The position numbers and the translations under genes were made by a program. Positions 40,399 through 50,153 of a stretch of 64,000 nucleotides of DNA are shown piece after piece. The stretch spans positions 2,418,001 to 2,482,000 of the forward strand of contig OZ257133.1 of NCBI GenBank assembly GCA_965279135.1. Reading direction: 5' to 3'. The notes below the pieces were generated by a model. That model saw only the letters and a list, made by a program, of their open reading frames with translations, was not told the DNA's origin and made no database searches. Position 1 is the first letter of the stretch; each line of letters opens with the position of its first letter. This DNA is from Croceimicrobium sp965279135. Lineage in GTDB: Bacteria > Bacteroidota > Bacteroidia > Flavobacteriales > Schleiferiaceae.

Positions 40399-41935
40399 AT
40401 CGCTTACGGCGATTGCTACGAATCAAAGCAACTAAGGCAACCAGGAACAAGGCTATCGCTACCCAATTTCCACCAAGACTAATAAAGAGGGCGATTAAAG
40501 CTGCAGCCGTAAAAGCAGCAAATGCAGTCAGGAACCAGCCGCCAATCACGTTTACAACCCCTGCTACCCGATAAGGTGCGCTACCAGCACCCCAGGCACG
40601 ATCTGCCAGGCTTGCTCCCATTGCCACCATAAATGAAACATAGGTAGTAGAAAGGGGAAGCTTTAAACTGGAAGCGAATGCAATGAGGATACTCGCTATT
40701 ACGAGATTAACAGAGGCTCTAAGCAAGTCGAACGCAGGTTTATCTTTTTCGGTGACTTCCTCAAATGTGAATCGAGCATTAATTCGGGAACGAGTCTTTT
40801 TAGGTACCACCGCAGTAAAGAAATTAGAAAAGCCAGTTGCAACAGCTATAATACCGGTGGAAATGACATTTGGCTTAAATCGCTCATCTACCGCACCCTG
40901 AGAGCCCAACTTCACTGAAGTATCCGTAACCTTTCTTGCTTTGGCTGAAAACCAAAGTGTGAGCACCATAATAGCACCAGCGATAAAAAGAAGTGGTTTC
41001 GGAGTTTGAACCGCCTCTGCCAAAGCACTCATCTTAAATGCTTCAGGAGCCAATCCGGAGTCAATACTTAGAAAATAGGATTGGTAACCTGTTATGGGCA
41101 CACCAATAAAATTGACCAGGTCGTTGCCCGCAAAAGCCATCGCTAAAGAAAAGGTACCCGCCAAGACAACAATCTTTAAAGGATTAATGGAAAAGGCCTT
41201 TTGCATGATATATAGTACCACTGTGCTAAATACAAATGATCCGGCTACGATTAGTAGGGAATTGTCCAAGAAAAATGCACTAACCTGCTTGCCAAAATCA
41301 GCGCCTTTTATTCCCTTAATAACCAGGAAGTAGATGATGATGGTCATACAAATACCGGCGAACAGTGAGCCATACCTGTTGACTCCCTTGCGTATATTGA
41401 AGGTAAACCACAGTCGGGAAATCCATTGCGCCATAGCTCCAACCGAAAATGCCACTCCAATAGAAAGAAATATACCGGCTATTATCTGACTCGCTTTCGT
41501 GGTGTTGATTAAATCCCATAGCTCCAATTCCTGATGCTCGCCTCGCCTTAGCATCAACCATCCCACCATAACGGAGGCACCCAAGAGCTCAAATACGATA
41601 GAAACCGTGGTACTGGTTGGCATCCCAAAACTGTTGAAGGCATCCAGGAGAATGATATCAGTTATCATAACCGCCATGAAGATGACCATTACATCGGCAT
41701 AACTGAAAAAACTAGGATTGAAAATACCTTTTCGGGCTACCTCCATCATACCACTAGAAAAAGCCGCACCTGCAAATACTCCTGCGGCAGCAATAATAAG
41801 TATGGTTCTCTGGGTAGCTACTCTAGAGCCAATCGCTGAGGTTAAGAAGTTAACCGCATCATTGCTAACACCTACAACCAAATCACCAACGGCCAAAATC
41901 AGAAGGGCGATAACCAGAATTAGATATATGTCCAT
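40397..41935 (-). CDS. Inorganic phosphate transporter, PiT family
   Basis: 512 residues from the ATG giving MDIYLILVIALLILAVGDLV; a longer frame upstream is rejected as unconserved. About twelve membrane helices. The two inverted halves each carry the PiT signature: GVSNDAVNFLTSAIGSR near the N-terminus and FAGNDLVNFIGVPITG in the second half. PiT proteins take up phosphate (often as a metal complex) with protons or sodium. No PhoU-like gene adjoins, although in many Bacteroidota PiT is larger. Convergent with the dipeptidase gene. Confidence 0.93.
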   Translation of the reverse strand: MDIYLILVIALLILAVGDLVVGVSNDAVNFLTSAIGSRVATQRTILIIAAAGVFAGAAFSSGMMEVARKGIFNPSFFSYADVMVIFMAVMITDIILLDAFNSFGMPTSTTVSIVFELLGASVMVGWLMLRRGEHQELELWDLINTTKASQIIAGIFLSIGVAFSVGAMAQWISRLWFTFNIRKGVNRYGSLFAGICMTIIIYFLVIKGIKGADFGKQVSAFFLDNSLLIVAGSFVFSTVVLYIMQKAFSINPLKIVVLAGTFSLAMAFAGNDLVNFIGVPITGYQSYFLSIDSGLAPEAFKMSALAEAVQTPKPLLFIAGAIMVLTLWFSAKARKVTDTSVKLGSQGAVDERFKPNVISTGIIAVATGFSNFFTAVVPKKTRSRINARFTFEEVTEKDKPAFDLLRASVNLVIASILIAFASSLKLPLSTTYVSFMVAMGASLADRAWGAGSAPYRVAGVVNVIGGWFLTAFAAFTAAALIALFISLGGNWVAIALFLVALVALIRSNRRKR

Positions 41936-42078
41936 AGCGCAATACTGCGTGAAGGTGATTGATTGCAAAAATTGGATTCTAATGTTACCCCCAAGTTAAG
42001 TGTAAGTCTCACACAGGCTAAACAAAGCAATCCTCAAATTGTAATTTTAGGAGCGCCAAAAATAACATCTTAATCAGC

Positions 42079-44091
42079 ATGAATCGCAATAATCTGCATC
42101 TCTCTAAAAGCCCTTATCTTCAGCAACATGCTTTAAATCCAGTGCATTGGCAAGCCTGGAATTCTCAAATCTTAGCGGAGGCCAAAGAAGCTGATCACCT
42201 CCTAATTATAAGTATCGGATACAGTGCCTGCCATTGGTGTCATGTAATGGAACGGGAAGTCTTTGAGCATGAAGATGCAGCAGAGGTAATGAATAGGAGT
42301 TTCGTCTCTATCAAAGTTGATCGGGAAGAAAGACCCGACATTGATGAAATATACATGCGCGCCCTTCAACTAATGAATGGTCAGGGAGGGTGGCCTCTAA
42401 ATGTGGTGTGCTTACCCGATGGGAAACCAATTTGGGGCGCCACCTATGTTCCCAAAGATCGCTGGATTAAGGTTCTAAATCAACTGGCTGAGATGTACCA
42501 GGAGGATCGCGATCAGGTCCTTAATTATGCCAATCAGCTAACGGAAGGGATCAGGAACAGTATGCTGGTATCACTCGATCGTCGTCCCTTGGAAATAACG
42601 GCCAGTGATCTGGACACTCAGGTGAAGCAATGGTCCAAAAGTTTTGATTATCAAGAAGGCGGCTCAGATAGAGCTCCCAAATTCCCTATGCCGGTCAACT
42701 GGAATTTCCTTCTGGAATTTGGTGTGGTGCATGAAAATGAAGCGATTCTTAATCAGGTGGAATTAAGCCTGGACAAGATGGCCATGGGTGGGATCTATGA
42801 TCAGATTGGAGGCGGCTTCGCCCGTTATTCTGTTGACGCCCGCTGGAAGGTGCCCCATTTTGAGAAAATGCTTTATGATAACGCCCAACTTATCTCTCTT
42901 TACAGCAAGGCGTTTCGGCATTTCAAAAAAGATATTTACCGCGAAGTGGTAGAGGAGAACTGGGCATTTCTCAAGCGGGAAATGTTGGATAAATCAGGGG
43001 CCTGGTATTCCGCCTTAGATGCAGATAGCGAGGGAGAAGAAGGAAAGTTTTACATCTGGCAAGGAGAGGAATTGCAAAGCCTTATACCGGTAGAAGATTG
43101 GGCCATTTTCTCCGCATACTACAGTATTAATGATGATGGCTACTGGGAAAAGGGAAACTACATTTTGCTGAGAAAATCCAGTGATGAAGAAATTGCTAAG
43201 AGATTCGGTATAAACGCAAAACAGCTTAAAGAAAAAGTGAATGGCTGGAAAGAGCTGCTAATGACCGAGAGATCTAAAAGAACCCGACCTGGCTTAGACA
43301 ATAAAGCCCTTTGCAGTTGGAATGCATTAATGATCACTGCAGCCTGCGAGGCATATCAGGCATTTAAAAGTGAGGACTTCTTGCAATCGGCTATAAAGAC
43401 CGCAGCCTGGATATTAGACAGTCAATCGCAAAAAGATGACCTGCTCTTACATGCCTGGCAGGAAGGTGAATCGCATATTGAAGGACTACTGGAAGATTAT
43501 GCCTTCAGTATAGAAGCTTTCATTCATTTATGGCAGTGTAGCGGAGAAGAGCAGTATCTGAAACAAGCTGAGAAATGGTCCTACAAAGTGATTGCCGAGT
43601 TTGAAGACAAGGAAAGTGGACTCTTCTTTACCCGACCAAAAAATGGTGAGGCCTTAATTAGCCCAAGCTTAGAAACACAGGACAACGTCATTCCTTCTGC
43701 CAATTCTACAATGGCTCATAACCTACATCGTCTGGGCTTGGTATTAGGGAAAAGTTCATGGACGGAACAGGCGCAGCAAAACCTAGCTCATCTAAAAAAA
43801 CAGATGCTGGATTATGGAGAAAGCTTTGCCAACTGGTCAAGATTGGCCTTGTATAACAGTCATGACTTTTACGAAATAGCCATTATCGGTAAAGAAAGCT
43901 CAAGGGTTCAAGAAGAACTAAACAGGAATCTCAAACCCCTGGAGTTCACTTTTCATTCTGAGCAATCCACTGAATTAGCAGTATTCCAAAACCGCTATGT
44001 GAAAGACAAAACACTTATATATCCCTGTCAAGGTGGAAGTTGCAACTTACCCTATGAAGAGATCACGAGTTTTCGGAAAGATTTTAAATGA
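42079..44091 (+). CDS. DUF255 thioredoxin-domain protein (YyaL/SSP411 family)
   Basis: 670 residues. The N-terminal thioredoxin-like domain has the active Cys pair in SACHWCHVMERE (Cys51 and Cys54), and PNVVCLPDG-like features follow. The middle and C-terminus form the six-hairpin glycosidase-like toroid (GGIYDQIGGGFARYSVDARW, PHFEKMLYDNAQL, RTRPGLDNKALCSWNALMI, PSANSTMAHNLHRLG). The family is widespread but its reaction is not known; related domains occur in N-acylglucosamine epimerases. It ends one base before the convergent aspartyl protease. Confidence 0.9.
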   Translation: MNRNNLHLSKSPYLQQHALNPVHWQAWNSQILAEAKEADHLLIISIGYSACHWCHVMEREVFEHEDAAEVMNRSFVSIKVDREERPDIDEIYMRALQLMNGQGGWPLNVVCLPDGKPIWGATYVPKDRWIKVLNQLAEMYQEDRDQVLNYANQLTEGIRNSMLVSLDRRPLEITASDLDTQVKQWSKSFDYQEGGSDRAPKFPMPVNWNFLLEFGVVHENEAILNQVELSLDKMAMGGIYDQIGGGFARYSVDARWKVPHFEKMLYDNAQLISLYSKAFRHFKKDIYREVVEENWAFLKREMLDKSGAWYSALDADSEGEEGKFYIWQGEELQSLIPVEDWAIFSAYYSINDDGYWEKGNYILLRKSSDEEIAKRFGINAKQLKEKVNGWKELLMTERSKRTRPGLDNKALCSWNALMITAACEAYQAFKSEDFLQSAIKTAAWILDSQSQKDDLLLHAWQEGESHIEGLLEDYAFSIEAFIHLWQCSGEEQYLKQAEKWSYKVIAEFEDKESGLFFTRPKNGEALISPSLETQDNVIPSANSTMAHNLHRLGLVLGKSSWTEQAQQNLAHLKKQMLDYGESFANWSRLALYNSHDFYEIAIIGKESSRVQEELNRNLKPLEFTFHSEQSTELAVFQNRYVKDKTLIYPCQGGSCNLPYEEITSFRKDFK

Positions 44092-44092
44092 T

Positions 44093-45286
44093 TCATTCCT
44101 CAGGTATCGGAATAGGCTTTCGCTGTAGCCTTATATGTCCTTTGGATTTAATCTCTAACTCAATAGAATCAGCTTTAAAGGCTCCTAAAATTCCGCAATA
44201 GTTCGAAACCTCAGGTGAGTCTGGTATAGGCTCACCGTTCACAGAAACTATGGTATCCCCAACCTTTATATGAGCGAGACTATCCGGCATCAGGCTATTT
44301 ATCATTCCGATAACCACATGACTGTTCTCATAATAAGGGGAAATCGGAAAAACATCGGGGTTCGGTGCGGCCTTCTTGGGCATCAATAGTATTTGACGAT
44401 TCGGATAATCTAAAAACACGTGATAATCTCTTAAAAAACCCATACCCAGAAGCTTGCCTTTTTTGGTTTGCTCCTGCTCTATCGGCACCCGTAAATTGGT
44501 ATCTGGAAAATTAAAGGTCATCATATGTTCATAGGCAGTGTCAATAGCACTTCCGAATAGACCTCCGCTTAGGTAGCCATAAGAGGTGAAATGGGCATTC
44601 TCTGGTTTAAATGAACTAGTCATCGATTTATTGAAAGATAGAATACCGCCAGAGCCCGTATCGAAGGTTATACCAGGTACATCGACATTATTAACTTTCA
44701 GTTGAATTAAAGGTGAACGAGTCGACTTCAGCTTAAAAGGAATAACATATTTCTTGCCCTCCGGCCAATGACGATTACTGTTACTTACCCGCATAAGGGA
44801 ATCCGCAACCGAGAAATCCCAATATTGTAACATCATCGCATTTGCCCCTATTATGCCATCTAAATTGAGGCAGTTTAAAATCGCTGAAGCTTTTAAATCA
44901 GAGGCAAGGGCGGTTAAGCCTTTAAAAACTCTATTCCCTACTTTAAAATCAGGCATTCGTACATAAGACTGCTTTCTTATTTTCTCCTGGGAATCACGCA
45001 CCGAGCCTACCATCAAAACCGGGCATTCCAGCTTTTCAGCAAGCTCCTCAGAAATAACCATTGGTGCGCCCGAATCAAATAGGAAGTTATACTGCTTGCC
45101 CTGAATCTCAACATCCAGGAAAATCACATTGCGTTCCACCCTGATGGGAATTTCAGCTACCTCTTGCGTATCCTCCAGATAGGATACATTGCCTTTGGAA
45201 AAAAGGGATTGAGATGATCGGCATGAGTTTAATGCAAATGTGCTCAAAGCAATACCAAGGAATAAAAATCGACGCATTCGTACCAT
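44093..45286 (-). CDS. Retropepsin-like aspartyl protease lipoprotein with PDZ domain
   Basis: 397 residues from the ATG giving MVRMRRFLFLGIALSTF; a start three codons on is also possible. The signal peptide ends in lipobox ALNSC, so it should be anchored to a membrane. Two pepsin-type active-site repeats are present: FDSGAP near residue 70 and FDTGSGG near 190, the pairing needed for an aspartic protease. A C-terminal PDZ domain has the binding loop and LAHIKVGDTIVSVNGEPI. The first DSG in place of DTG is common in bacterial members. It is isolated on its strand; the target is unknown. Confidence 0.85.
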   Translation of the reverse strand: MVRMRRFLFLGIALSTFALNSCRSSQSLFSKGNVSYLEDTQEVAEIPIRVERNVIFLDVEIQGKQYNFLFDSGAPMVISEELAEKLECPVLMVGSVRDSQEKIRKQSYVRMPDFKVGNRVFKGLTALASDLKASAILNCLNLDGIIGANAMMLQYWDFSVADSLMRVSNSNRHWPEGKKYVIPFKLKSTRSPLIQLKVNNVDVPGITFDTGSGGILSFNKSMTSSFKPENAHFTSYGYLSGGLFGSAIDTAYEHMMTFNFPDTNLRVPIEQEQTKKGKLLGMGFLRDYHVFLDYPNRQILLMPKKAAPNPDVFPISPYYENSHVVIGMINSLMPDSLAHIKVGDTIVSVNGEPIPDSPEVSNYCGILGAFKADSIELEIKSKGHIRLQRKPIPIPEE

Positions 45287-45407
45287 TTTGATTTCTTTAA
45301 AAATGCTTAAAAAATTCCTAGTTAACAAAAAGCTATACTCAATCAAGCATAACAGATAATACTTCAAAAAAATAGATATTCTAATTGGGATATCTATCTT
45401 CACTCGT

Positions 45408-46403
45408 ATGCCAGGAGTATCACTATTGATGCCATTCTATCAAGCGGAAGACTTTATTAGAGAAGCCCTGCTTTCTCTTTTGGAACAAAGCTATTCCGAT
45501 TGGGAATTGATCGCGGTAGATGATGGGTCCACAGATCAAAGTCGATCCATTGTAGAAGAATTTGCCGAAGATGATCCTCGAATACGACTTTACATCAACG
45601 GTGAGAAAGGTATTTTACCCGCCTTACAAATCGGACTTTCCAAGGCTAAAGGCGAATACCTGGGACGCTTTGATGCTGATGACCTTCTCACCCCGGATCG
45701 TTTAAAACTAATGGTTGATCTTTTGAGAGGTTGTTCGCCTCGCAGTATCGCCACCGGCCTGGTGCAATACTTTTCTGACCAGCCCATATCTGCCGGTTAT
45801 GCTCGCTATCAGGATTGGATAAACGAGCTCAATCTTAATGGTCAAACCTGGACAGACATCTATCGGGAATGCGTAATTGCGTCTCCGAATTGGCTAATGC
45901 GCCGCGATGAATTGGAGCGAATTGGAGGATTCCATAATCTTCAATATCCGGAAGACTATGATTGGTGCTTCAGATGCTATCAGCATCAATTTGAAGTGCA
46001 CTGCTTGAGTTCTACGACCTTGCTATGGCGCGAACATCCTAAAAGAACTTCACGCCATTCTGATCATTATCAACAACAGGCCTTTTTCGAATTAAAGATT
46101 CAGAGATTGATTGAATTGGAATCTTTTGAAGAATTGGTGCTCTGGGGCTCCGGAAGAAAAGCGCGCATAACAGGGGCTCTATTAAGGGAGAAAGGAGTTC
46201 ACTTTCGCTGGATGGATCTCGAACCTCAACGCTTTCCCGACGGAATTCTGGGTATAGAAATTGAAGACTACCGAAAGCTGGAAACTAAATCAGGCTTAAA
46301 GGTGCTTATTGGCGTTTATCCCAATCCCGCCGAAAGGAAAGACCTCGAAGCCTTTCTGGTAAGCAGACAGTTACAGAGAGGTAAAGACTACTGGTACTTG
46401 TAA
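45408..46403 (+). CDS. Glycosyltransferase family 2 protein
   Basis: 331 residues. A GT-A fold at the N-terminus: LLMPFYQAEDFIREALLSLLEQ, then IAVDDGSTDQS and the DxD-type metal site GRFDADD, with PNWLMRRDELERIGGF in the acceptor region and PEDYDWCFR. The last third (LVLWGSGRKARITGALL) is like a nucleotide-binding extension found in some family members. It probably adds a sugar to a glycolipid or polysaccharide. It is alone on its strand and its end overlaps the 7TM histidine kinase gene by 16 bases. Confidence 0.9.
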   Translation: MPGVSLLMPFYQAEDFIREALLSLLEQSYSDWELIAVDDGSTDQSRSIVEEFAEDDPRIRLYINGEKGILPALQIGLSKAKGEYLGRFDADDLLTPDRLKLMVDLLRGCSPRSIATGLVQYFSDQPISAGYARYQDWINELNLNGQTWTDIYRECVIASPNWLMRRDELERIGGFHNLQYPEDYDWCFRCYQHQFEVHCLSSTTLLWREHPKRTSRHSDHYQQQAFFELKIQRLIELESFEELVLWGSGRKARITGALLREKGVHFRWMDLEPQRFPDGILGIEIEDYRKLETKSGLKVLIGVYPNPAERKDLEAFLVSRQLQRGKDYWYL

Positions 46404-48190
46404 AGATCCGGATCGGATGGATGGGTTTGTTCCGGCACCTGAGAAAGTCCAAAACTGAAGGTAGAGCCAAAGCCAAGCTCACTCTCCGCATGAAGCTTAG
46501 AGCCATGTTGCCTTAAAAAGTCTCGCACTAGCATTAATCCCAAACCTGAGCCCTTCTCCTTCATTGTGCCAACGGTACTTTCCAAACCCTGATCCGTATT
46601 CAGTTTCTTTATCTGCGCTTCTGTCATCCCAATACCATTATCGCGAATAAAGAACCATACCTCATCCTTTTTCAATTCCGTCCAAAGGCGAATTTTACCA
46701 TCTACTGGAGTAAACTTGATCGCATTGTTTACCAAATTGCGAAGAACAATCTTAATCCTTTCCTGATCAGCAAAAACCGGTGTATCACGCAATACCTTTA
46801 TCTCCAAATCCTGCCTCTTCTTCTGCAACATAGAATTTAAAGGCTCTATAGCTTCTCGAAAAACGGCCTCAGCATCAAACAAGCTTAATTCAAGGCGCTC
46901 TCCTTTCTGTTGACTTTGGGCCCAATCCAATAAGTTCTTCATCAGATCAACACTCTGATCTACATCACTGGAAAGCAGTTTAAGAATGCGATCTTTTTCC
47001 TCTTCATTTAAAGCATCATCGGAAACGAGATTAAGGGTCTCGCGCAGATTGAGTAAGGGTCCTCGTAAATCGTGGGCAATAATAGAGAACAACCGATCCT
47101 TTAAACTATTGAGTTTGAGCAGCTGCTCAGTTTTTTCTTCCAGCGACTTTTGACTTTCTATTCTTTGAGTGACATCCTTAAAGAGAACAGCGCAACCATT
47201 AAAAACACCGGTCTTTTCAAATAGCCCGTTAGCTGAAACTTCAAAAACGCGACCATCCTTTAAGTACATCAGATGATCATGGAGACCCTCTTCATCAATC
47301 CGAGGGAATTCTTCATCAACCTTTCCCAGGGGCAAAAGCTCTTGCAAAGTCTTTCCGAACAGCTCAACATCCACCTGAACTATCTTTTCAAAGGCTGGAT
47401 TGTAGTCAATTAATCGCCCATATACATCTAAAACCGCCACCCCATCGGCCAGCTCCTGGATCACTTTGGTTCGAGCCATCGGACTCACATCAAAAAGCCC
47501 AAATCGCATCAAGCCTACCGCAATAATGAAGGAAGTAATCAGGAATGCAAAAGGGGTTAAATCAATATGCCCATAAGGTCTAAAGTCAAGGAAAATATAA
47601 CCGACATTCACCATCAATGGTATCAAGGTGCTGATGATGAGCAAGCGATTCTGATTTCGGAATACTGGTTTAGTATGACGTAGGTGGGCAATTAATGCCC
47701 AATATCCAGCAATAACCAAACTGTAAAAAACAAGTGTATGTAGGTGATACCAAGGACCGGGTTCAATGCTTAGAAGAGGAAAAGGTCCTTCATTATCAAC
47801 CGAGGTTCCCGCATAAAACAAAGAATGATACTCATTAGTAAGCACCATTATGTAAGTTATGAGGGAATAGGAAAAGAGACTAACGAAAGTTAAACTGTTT
47901 AGGCGGTTCTCTCTTCCGATAAAGCTGTAGCAAAATATTAACCAGAGCGATGGGAGGCTAACTATGCCCAGATATTCAACCTTTATCCAAAGGAGCATGC
48001 CTTGAAGACCGGAGGTCGCTAGTTCAAATCCATATGCAACAGCCCACCAGGCAGCCGCTATAAGCATCAAACTAAACCAGTTAAAGGTCTGTCTGCGCTT
48101 ACGCATTATCCAACCTGCCAGGATAAAGGCAAAAGCTCCCGAAAAAATCAGGCTAAGCGAAAAGAAATTGAAGTTAAGATCGCTAAACAT
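46388..48190 (-). CDS. Histidine kinase with N-terminal 7TM sensor and PAS domain
   Basis: 600 residues. Seven membrane helices fill about 1-235 and match the 7TM histidine-kinase sensor family. A PAS domain follows (about 245-345; VAVLDVYGRLIDYNPAFEKI, VLFKDVTQRIE), then the HisKA helix with His373 in IIAHDLRGP and the ATPase domain with N box RNLVNNAIKF, DNGIGM and GSGLGLML. The signal is probably lipophilic or membrane-borne. There is no response regulator beside it: the upstream gene is tsaB. It ends by overlapping a convergent glycosyltransferase gene. Confidence 0.92.
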   Translation of the reverse strand: MFSDLNFNFFSLSLIFSGAFAFILAGWIMRKRRQTFNWFSLMLIAAAWWAVAYGFELATSGLQGMLLWIKVEYLGIVSLPSLWLIFCYSFIGRENRLNSLTFVSLFSYSLITYIMVLTNEYHSLFYAGTSVDNEGPFPLLSIEPGPWYHLHTLVFYSLVIAGYWALIAHLRHTKPVFRNQNRLLIISTLIPLMVNVGYIFLDFRPYGHIDLTPFAFLITSFIIAVGLMRFGLFDVSPMARTKVIQELADGVAVLDVYGRLIDYNPAFEKIVQVDVELFGKTLQELLPLGKVDEEFPRIDEEGLHDHLMYLKDGRVFEVSANGLFEKTGVFNGCAVLFKDVTQRIESQKSLEEKTEQLLKLNSLKDRLFSIIAHDLRGPLLNLRETLNLVSDDALNEEEKDRILKLLSSDVDQSVDLMKNLLDWAQSQQKGERLELSLFDAEAVFREAIEPLNSMLQKKRQDLEIKVLRDTPVFADQERIKIVLRNLVNNAIKFTPVDGKIRLWTELKKDEVWFFIRDNGIGMTEAQIKKLNTDQGLESTVGTMKEKGSGLGLMLVRDFLRQHGSKLHAESELGFGSTFSFGLSQVPEQTHPSDPDLYKYQ

Positions 48191-48198
48191 TTCTCTTC

Positions 48199-48876
48199 CT
48201 AAAATAAAGATTTGGGCTTTATGGCTTGAAATTCTTTTAAGTAGAAAGGCTCAAAGTAAGCCACATCTTCAAAATCCTTTAATTCAAACTTACTAGCTAC
48301 CAGAGTCTTAAAGTGCGTGGCAGAAGCCTGGAAAAAGTCAATAAAATTATGCTGTGGCCCCTTCAGCACATCACGGCATTTCAATGCCCCATCCCCAAAG
48401 AAGTAATGGGGCCCTTCTTTTAGGTAGGATTGCTCATCCACGACCTGAGCAGTAACCGGGCTCCACTCTGCTCCTTCAAGCTTATATTCGGCGGTATAAA
48501 CCTCCATCCTGCGTGCATCAATCATCGGATGCAACGTAGCTCTTTCAGGAAACTTAAATTGATTTAAGGCCCCCGCTACCAGCAACTCTGTCCCCTTAGC
48601 ACTGATTAAAGGGATGCCTAAGGCATAACACAAACCCTTGGCTGCAGTTACCCCAATCCTTAAGCCAGTATAAGACCCAGGGCCAGCATTAACTGCCACA
48701 GCCTCTAAATCCTGTACTTTGAGATTTGCTTCTTGTAAAGCCTGGTCGATAAAAAGATGCAGCTTTTCCGAATGGATATATTGGTCAGAATCTGCCTCTA
48801 CTAAAGCTTTAATTTCCTGATCCTGAATTAAAGCAACAGAGCAATTACGGGTAGAAGTTTCTAAAGCAAGAATCAA
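48199..48876 (-). CDS. tsaB: tRNA threonylcarbamoyladenosine biosynthesis protein TsaB
   Basis: 225 residues of the ASKHA fold. The start ILALETSTRNCSVALI, then HSEKLHLFIDQAL and the loop NAGPGSYTGLRIGVTAAKGLCYA, are the TsaB signature. TsaB joins TsaD and TsaE for the t6A37 modification of tRNAs that read ANN codons. It lacks the metal ligands of TsaD, as expected. It sits 2 bases after the efflux adaptor gene and 8 bases before the histidine kinase, so all probably share a message. Confidence 0.94.
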   Translation of the reverse strand: MILALETSTRNCSVALIQDQEIKALVEADSDQYIHSEKLHLFIDQALQEANLKVQDLEAVAVNAGPGSYTGLRIGVTAAKGLCYALGIPLISAKGTELLVAGALNQFKFPERATLHPMIDARRMEVYTAEYKLEGAEWSPVTAQVVDEQSYLKEGPHYFFGDGALKCRDVLKGPQHNFIDFFQASATHFKTLVASKFELKDFEDVAYFEPFYLKEFQAIKPKSLF

Positions 48877-48878
48877 GT

Positions 48879-50150
48879 TTATTCCTCTTCTTCCGTGTTT
48901 TCCTGCATCTGCTCAACCATGCTATTAGGGCGCAGGGTTTTCGACACAGCAGTCCAGGGACCGGTAATGATTTCTTCTCCTTCAGATAAACCGGAGAGAA
49001 TCACAATATGCTCATCGTTTTGAATACCCGTCTTTACTACTCGTAATTCGGCTCGGCCTTCATTATGAACAAATACAATCTCGAAGATCTCATCATCATC
49101 TACCTCCGATTCCTTCTTGCGTTGGTATGCAGGAAGGTCCGAGGTATCTGCTCTGGTCGTAACGGCTTGAATTGGAACCGCGAGCACGCCGGCTTGCTTA
49201 TCGGTTAAAATCTCTAAAGAGGCCGTCATGCCAGGACGAAATGGTCCAATGTTATCACCTTTCATCAGATCTTCATAAGAAGATTTGAGAATGCGCACTT
49301 TCACCTCAAAATTGGTAACCTGATCAATGGTGGTTCCCGCCAGATTCGCAGAATTGGCGATCTCAGTAACCACTCCCCTGAACTCCTTATCCAGATAGGC
49401 ATCCACCTCCACAATTGAAGTATCTCCTAATTCGACTTGAATAATATCATTCTCGTTAACCTCTACTAGCACCTCCATTAAGTCCAGGTTCGCCACTCTT
49501 AGAATTTCCGTACCCGTCATCTGAGCCGTTCCTACTACCCTTTCTCCTACTTCAGAATTAAGCATGCTAATGGTACCATCCATTGGGGCATAAATAGTGG
49601 TACGAGCGAGATTGTCTTTCGCTTCCTGTAGGGTTGCCTCAGCACTTTCTAATTGATACTTGGCACTTTCTACTCCCAACTCAGCCACCTGATAGGCTCT
49701 TTTAATCGCATCGAAATCAGCATCGCTTATCACACCATCCTGGTGTAGGGTCTTATTCCGATTAAAGTTTCTTTCCGCCTCGATGAACTGTGCCTTTGAA
49801 GAAGCCAGGGCGGCCTTAGCTGTATTCACCGCTGCTCCACTACGATTTACTGCGGCTACAAACAGATCAGGATTAATCTTAACCAGGAGGTCGCCCTTCT
49901 GAACGCTTGCCCCTTCCGCGAAAGGCAACTCAATGATCTCTCCGGATACTTCGGCAGAAATCTTCACCTCCACCTCGGGTTGAATCTTACCACTTGCGAC
50001 AACAGTTTCGGTAATGGTCATTTTTTCCGCTAATCCAAACTCTACACCAATACCTTTCTCGCCACCAACCCAACCAGCGGATTTAGCAATCACCAAAAGG
50101 ACAATAAGTCCCAGTATAATTCCGAGAATAATCTTTAATGTCTTACTCAT
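48879..50150 (-). CDS. Efflux periplasmic adaptor (HlyD/MacA family)
   Basis: 423 residues. One N-terminal membrane anchor (ILGIILGLIVLLVIA), then a lipoyl/barrel-sandwich domain with an inserted coiled-coil hairpin (about 90-175), and strand-rich beta-barrel and membrane-proximal domains, ending with an acidic tail. Adaptors bridge an inner membrane pump and TolC. Here the TolC gene is just upstream (3 bases) but no MacB-type ABC permease or RND pump is next to it. The pump may be elsewhere in the genome. Confidence 0.9.
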   Translation of the reverse strand: MSKTLKIILGIILGLIVLLVIAKSAGWVGGEKGIGVEFGLAEKMTITETVVASGKIQPEVEVKISAEVSGEIIELPFAEGASVQKGDLLVKINPDLFVAAVNRSGAAVNTAKAALASSKAQFIEAERNFNRNKTLHQDGVISDADFDAIKRAYQVAELGVESAKYQLESAEATLQEAKDNLARTTIYAPMDGTISMLNSEVGERVVGTAQMTGTEILRVANLDLMEVLVEVNENDIIQVELGDTSIVEVDAYLDKEFRGVVTEIANSANLAGTTIDQVTNFEVKVRILKSSYEDLMKGDNIGPFRPGMTASLEILTDKQAGVLAVPIQAVTTRADTSDLPAYQRKKESEVDDDEIFEIVFVHNEGRAELRVVKTGIQNDEHIVILSGLSEGEEIITGPWTAVSKTLRPNSMVEQMQENTEEEE

Positions 50151-50153
50151 GGT